This document shows, in pieces, positions 35,704-39,057 of a stretch of DNA of 39,057 nt (position 1 is its first letter; each line of letters begins with the position of its first letter). The DNA comes from Chromera velia (lineage: Eukaryota > Sar > Chromeraceae). Position numbers and translations under genes: made by a program. The notes beneath the pieces are model-generated. The model worked only from the letters and a program-made list of their open reading frames with translations, had not been told where the DNA came from and searched no databases. The stretch lies in the NCBI GenBank assembly GCA_018398765.1, contig JAHBMJ010000859.1, positions 1-39,057 on the forward strand, read 5' to 3'.

Positions 35704-36366
35704 TCAGAGGAAGCTGACTGCCCAGATGACGAGACAGCCAGTCAACATCAGAAAGGGGGTGTCCCACGTGTGGGGGCTCACAGCTTCAGCAACAGTCATC
35801 AACGGAGGCAGTACGAGAAGGGTCACCCAGAAGTGGACCCTCTGCGTGAAGTTGTTGAAGAAACAACCAGTGAAGACCACTCCACTCAAGTACACACAAA
35901 GACTGCCCTCCAGACTTCTCGTGTACTTTTTGTTGGAGCACAACGCGTACGCAGAGTATTTGTGGGCCCCGAACCGCACACCCACAGGCTCCGCAAGTCC
36001 GTCTCCGATTCCCGTCACAAGAACGGGAATGAAGACGAGAAGCGACGCGGTACCGTTGTGCATGTACGTGAAGTACCATTGAAATGCAAGGATGATCACG
36101 TACCTGTACACAGGGAAACATTGAAATGCAAGGATAATCACGTACCTGTACAAAGGGAAGTGCAAAGGGAAAACCAACTCATTGACAGAGGCCGCACTCT
36201 CTTCAGGCGAAGGAAAGGAATTTTGCCGACTTCATAAGGAACTTCATGAGCCCGTGACTGCAAAGAAAGAAAGAGAGAAAGAGAGAAAGAAAGAAAGAAA
36301 GAAAACAAAGAAAGAAAACAAAGAAAGAAAACAAACAAAGAAAGAAAGAAAGAAAGAAAGGAAGAA

Positions 36367-36397
<31 letters not shown>

Positions 36398-37497
36398 GGC
36401 AGGGAGGGGGGGGATGAGAGATGGAGAGAGATGGGAGAGTAAGTGACTGGATGGGTGAGAAGGGTGGTAATTAGACTATCCAAAGTGATTGTTGGTACAG
36501 ATTTGAATGAGCAAGCAAGGCATGACAAGGTCTGTACGTCTGTGCAGTGAGCCCATCATGTATCCGGAGAGTTCGCCATCCACCCAGACAGACTCTGCAT
36601 CCATTTCCTCATTTGGACTCGGATTGATCGAAGCTGTCGGTCTGTCTGTCTCTCTGTCTGTCTGTCAGGGTTTCCTTCCTGTGTCACTCCATTTGACGAC
36701 CAGTTAGAGTCGCGACTGACTGACCCGAGGAAAATCTGTGTCATGAGCCACTTGAGAGTATTAGGTCGGTCTTCAGGTCTGTCGAGTCCTGCAAAAACGA
36801 ACTTGATGAACTTCACTCGCGTCCTCACTGGGTAGATCAGAATTCCAAACGACATCAGAGTTGACCAGTAGTTCCACGATTTCATCACCAGCCACTCATC
36901 GGACCCCCTCCTGTAGGGGGAGTTGTAGAAGAGGTTCGCCAACAGGGGAGTCAAGTAAGCACAGAAATGCTGAACTTTCCTGGTGTAGTTCACGCGGACA
37001 TTGTGCACAAGAGCGAGGTACCCTCCACACGCACCGATGCAGAGCATGACCACAGCCTCCAGGGCTTGGACGGCAAAGAACTTCCAGTGGTGGGTGTAGA
37101 AGTCAGAGAAGAATCTGGGCATCACTATGTGTGTGCTCCAGAGATTGGCAAGTAGCCAGAGAGACATCGCAACGAGGACGAAAAGGTCAAAAGAGTTCCA
37201 CCAATCGGAATCGTAAGGGTCGAGCCACCATTCTTCTGCACTGTATTTGTAGCTCGACTTTTGCGGTTGAATGGGCTCTGTCGTTGTTCCTGCAGGCGCC
37301 GCCCCCTCTGGCTTTAAAGACGAGACGGCACCCGAATCGGACGGGGGCTTTTGGCCGAGAGCACCACTTGCATCCTCTTGTCCTTCGAGTCGTTTTCCTG
37401 CGACTTTGTGCCCCGCTTCCAGATCAACTCTCTCTGTGCAGAGCTCTCCGTCTACAGGCAGCAGACGCTCGCAGTTCCCGTTCGGCAACAGGTCCAT
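35704..37497 (-). CDS. Polyprenol/phytol/dolichol kinase-like integral membrane protein
   Basis: Exon 1 runs from the ATG at 37497 to 36725 and exon 2 from 36103 to the TGA at 35704 (donor GTCAGT, acceptor TACAG, phase 2), giving 390 residues. An alternative acceptor at 36145 adds 14 residues in frame. The first 95 residues are hydrophilic. At least seven hydrophobic segments follow (for example 104-120, 141-165, 179-191, 214-223, 259-270, 278-290, 347-361 and 373-390). The motif RKVQHF at 173-178 matches the R-K-x-x-H motif, and GDGLAEPVG at 291-299 with FG-x2-KY and YTRSLEGS at 318-325 matches the GDG-A-x3-G and K-x-x-x-GS pattern of the CTP-dependent lipid kinase/CTP_transf_1 superfamily (dolichol kinase, phytol kinase VTE5, DGK1). 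Such enzymes phosphorylate isoprenoid alcohols or diacylglycerol with CTP in ER or plastid membranes. Substrate and location are not shown by the sequence. Confidence 0.8.
36077..36160 (-). repeat. 42-base tandem duplication covering a splice acceptor
   Basis: Two 42-base units (36077-36118 and 36119-36160) differ at only a few positions. On the minus strand each contains TGTACAG followed by GTACGTGAT, that is, a 3' splice site plus the first codons of exon 2 of the kinase-like gene. Because 42 is a multiple of three and there is no stop, either acceptor keeps the frame. Confidence 0.9.
36259..36405. repeat. GAAA tetranucleotide microsatellite in intron
   Basis: A GAAA/AAAG array with AAAC interruptions fills most of the intron of the kinase-like gene near its acceptor. 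Transcribed from the minus strand it is a TTTC pyrimidine tract, which may help define the nearby 3' splice sites. Confidence 0.9.
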
Positions 37498-38440
37498 CAC
37501 GTTCTGGGTTGGGTTCTCTGAGAGTCAGACTGAGAGACGGCAGTCGTCAATGAAGTCAAGACAGAGTCCGCGCCTACTTGCAGGCAGCAGCTTCGGGCAT
37601 CACAAAGAACAGGACACCGGGGCAGGCGTAGCAAAGCTCTTGCTGCCCGGTCGATCGAAAAGATAACTCACAGTGCCGAACGAACCACGTACAGCTCTTC
37701 CCAATTGTTCTCAACAGGTTGGGCGAACCCCCGCGCGCGCGTCTCCGTATATGCGCGTCTCCGTATATGCCCCCGTTCTGTTCCTGTTGCACCATATCTG
37801 ACGCACGCCCGGCCGTTACACGCCGTGCGAACGGCCCGGAAAGCGAAAAAGGATCGACAGTATTCGTCGGTCCCGATTCCGATTCTAACATCATATGATG
37901 CTAAGAACTCACTCAGTCTCACTGCAACTTTTCAAATCATTTCAAGCAGGACTTACTTTTGTCCATATTTGTGTATATTTAGTCTCGATTAGTGACATTA
38001 TTAGTCGGAATTAGTTGGAATTTAGTCCCGATCAGTTTCATTGTGAATCATTAATTTTCTTTATACGTAAGGAAAAGCCTAGTATCTGTGGAGCACTACA
38101 GACCTAGACTTAGTATGACTGGTTACTGCATAAGAACTGTCAGTTCGGGAGTCTTGTAGTACCAAAGCTATCAGTCAGGACAGTTACACAGACAAGACGA
38201 GCATGCACGTGAGTGGAATTAATTCTGATATTAATTCCAATACAGATACAACATTAGGGGCGCACCTATAGAACGACATAGGCATGGACGGACTTGAATG
38301 CAAGCTTAGTACTCAACTTAGTGCATGACTGGAAAGACGCTTTCAGGATAATCTTACTCTTTGACTTAATTCATTACAGCATGATTAGCTCGGGCGATCA
38401 ACTCCGGCTAGAGCGAACAACTACATATCGCAATGTAACG
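37498..38440. other. Upstream region of the kinase-like gene, short repeats and probable LTR
   Basis: Two near-exact copies of GCGCGTCTCCGTATATGC lie at about 37735-37770. GGCCCGGAAAGCGAA at 37833-37847 is identical to the terminal repeat of the small elements at 13501 and 13741, with related flanking words (ATCTGACGCACGC and GTGCGAACGG), so one element end is present here without its partner. From about 37920 the DNA is AT-rich and probably forms the LTR of the retrotransposon to its right. No coding gene was supported. Confidence 0.5.
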
Positions 38441-38445
38441 TGCCA

Positions 38446-38455
38446 CCTCCCCCCC
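38446..38455 (-). other. Probable polypurine tract and LTR boundary of a retrotransposon
   Basis: On the minus strand GGGGGGGAGG is followed directly by TGGCACGTTACATTG. A purine run followed by TG is the usual arrangement at the start of a 3' LTR. It lies 190 bases beyond the stop codon of the adjacent pol fragment, in the right order and orientation. The LTR would run to lower coordinates; its other end was not defined. Confidence 0.45.
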
Positions 38456-38644
38456 GAAGTCTGTGTCCCCACACAGACATGCTTCATTTGAAGAGAAGAC
38501 AAGTTTCGTTTTCAGACAGACTGGATGAAAAGGCAAAAAGGACAGGTTCAAGGAGAGAGGGAAAAGAGGTCTTCAGAGAGAGATCAAACGGAGAAAACAA
38601 GAATTTCAAAGACAACGGACTTGCAATGCCCTCAATCAGCAACC

Positions 38645-39057
38645 TCAAACGGAACGACGGGCAGACGCATGGAAGGCAGCAATCATGGCCTTCGCATTCT
38701 TCAGGTTCGAGAGAGGCTCCCAGGTTGCCTCCTCGGCAGGGAACCCTTTCCATTGCACACGGTACTCTCTCCCTCCTCCCCTGCCCCGCACGGCGACAAC
38801 TCGCTCAACTTCGAACTCCTCCTCAGCCCAAGCGGGCATGCGGACTGACGGGGGACGGACGACTGTCCCTCCCCCTGACTGACGATAGGGCTTGCAGAGA
38901 GATCGGTGAATAACGGGGTGCTTTCGGCACCCCGCAGGCAAGACGACCTCCAGATTGTCCCTCGGTAGAACCGCTTCAACCTCAAACGGTCCAAACCAGA
39001 CAGAATCGAGCTTCCTTGCATACTCCTTCCCTTTCCCCACTGGCTGAGGCCACCACG
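38645..39057 (-). mobile_element. 3' end of a Ty3/gypsy chromovirus pol gene (integrase tail plus chromodomain)
   Basis: The frame enters from the right edge of the window, so only the last 137 residues or so are present. It reads [16 protein letters not shown] with [13 protein letters not shown], the GPF/Y module at the C-terminus of Ty3/gypsy integrases. A chromodomain follows: [11 protein letters not shown], then [19 protein letters not shown] and a final amphipathic helix, ending at TGA 38645-38647. Chromodomains on integrases direct insertion to particular chromatin in chromoviruses. This portion has no stop or frameshift, so the copy may be young. The protease, reverse transcriptase, RNase H and integrase core would lie beyond the window. 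Confidence 0.9.

Noticed and set aside
35494-36237. 247-codon plus-strand frame
   Set aside because: It is antisense to exon 2 of the kinase-like gene, which has clear family motifs.

Overview
The window looks like nuclear DNA of a eukaryotic alga, most like a chromerid alveolate (Chromera velia-type). This is an inference from several features: intron-rich genes with very short exons, an intronless histone H3, much tetranucleotide and GA/CA microsatellite DNA, a chromovirus-type retrotransposon, and many copies of the palindrome TGCATGCA, a known ApiAP2 transcription-factor site in apicomplexans. No organelle, bacterial or phage features were seen. Open frames alone mislead here because the exons are short. 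I therefore built gene models by reading splice signals and keeping only joins that preserve the reading frame.

Layout, left to right. A five-exon plus-strand gene (384-3392) of unknown function carries large tetranucleotide arrays in its last intron. It converges across an AT-rich spacer with a minus-strand ankyrin-repeat gene (4286-6332) whose C-terminal repeats are frameshifted. A TATA-like box precedes an eight-exon multi-pass membrane protein gene (7725-11509). Then come an AT-rich spacer and a repeat cluster (12815-13931) with a dispersed repeat, a nested insertion and two tandem copies of a small inverted-repeat element. Two poorly characterised plus-strand genes follow (14439-15255 and about 16542-17730), then microsatellite DNA. 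A small minus-strand gene start (20249) faces an intronless histone H3 gene (20951-21361).

After another repeat-rich stretch lies the best-resolved gene: an eleven-exon minus-strand C2HC zinc-finger gene of the ZC2HC1/FAM164 family (24398-30395). It has three perfect C-x2-C-x11-H-x3-C fingers and Gly-rich C-terminal exons. It is divergent, across 475 bases, from a three-exon coiled-coil protein gene (30871-33436). A minus-strand two-exon gene (35704-37497) encodes an integral membrane protein with the hallmarks of the polyprenol/phytol/dolichol kinase and CTP-transferase superfamily. Its second exon carries a 42-base tandem duplication of the splice acceptor. At the right edge is the end of a Ty3/gypsy chromovirus pol gene (integrase tail plus chromodomain), with a polypurine tract and probable LTR start.

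The genes do not form an operon-like or pathway unit. Common themes are head-to-head gene pairs, AT-rich islands just after gene 3' ends, 5' splice sites that are often GTCAGT, and acceptors that are often TGCAG. No clear wholly new system was found. The most novel structures are the repeat families and the splice-site duplication.
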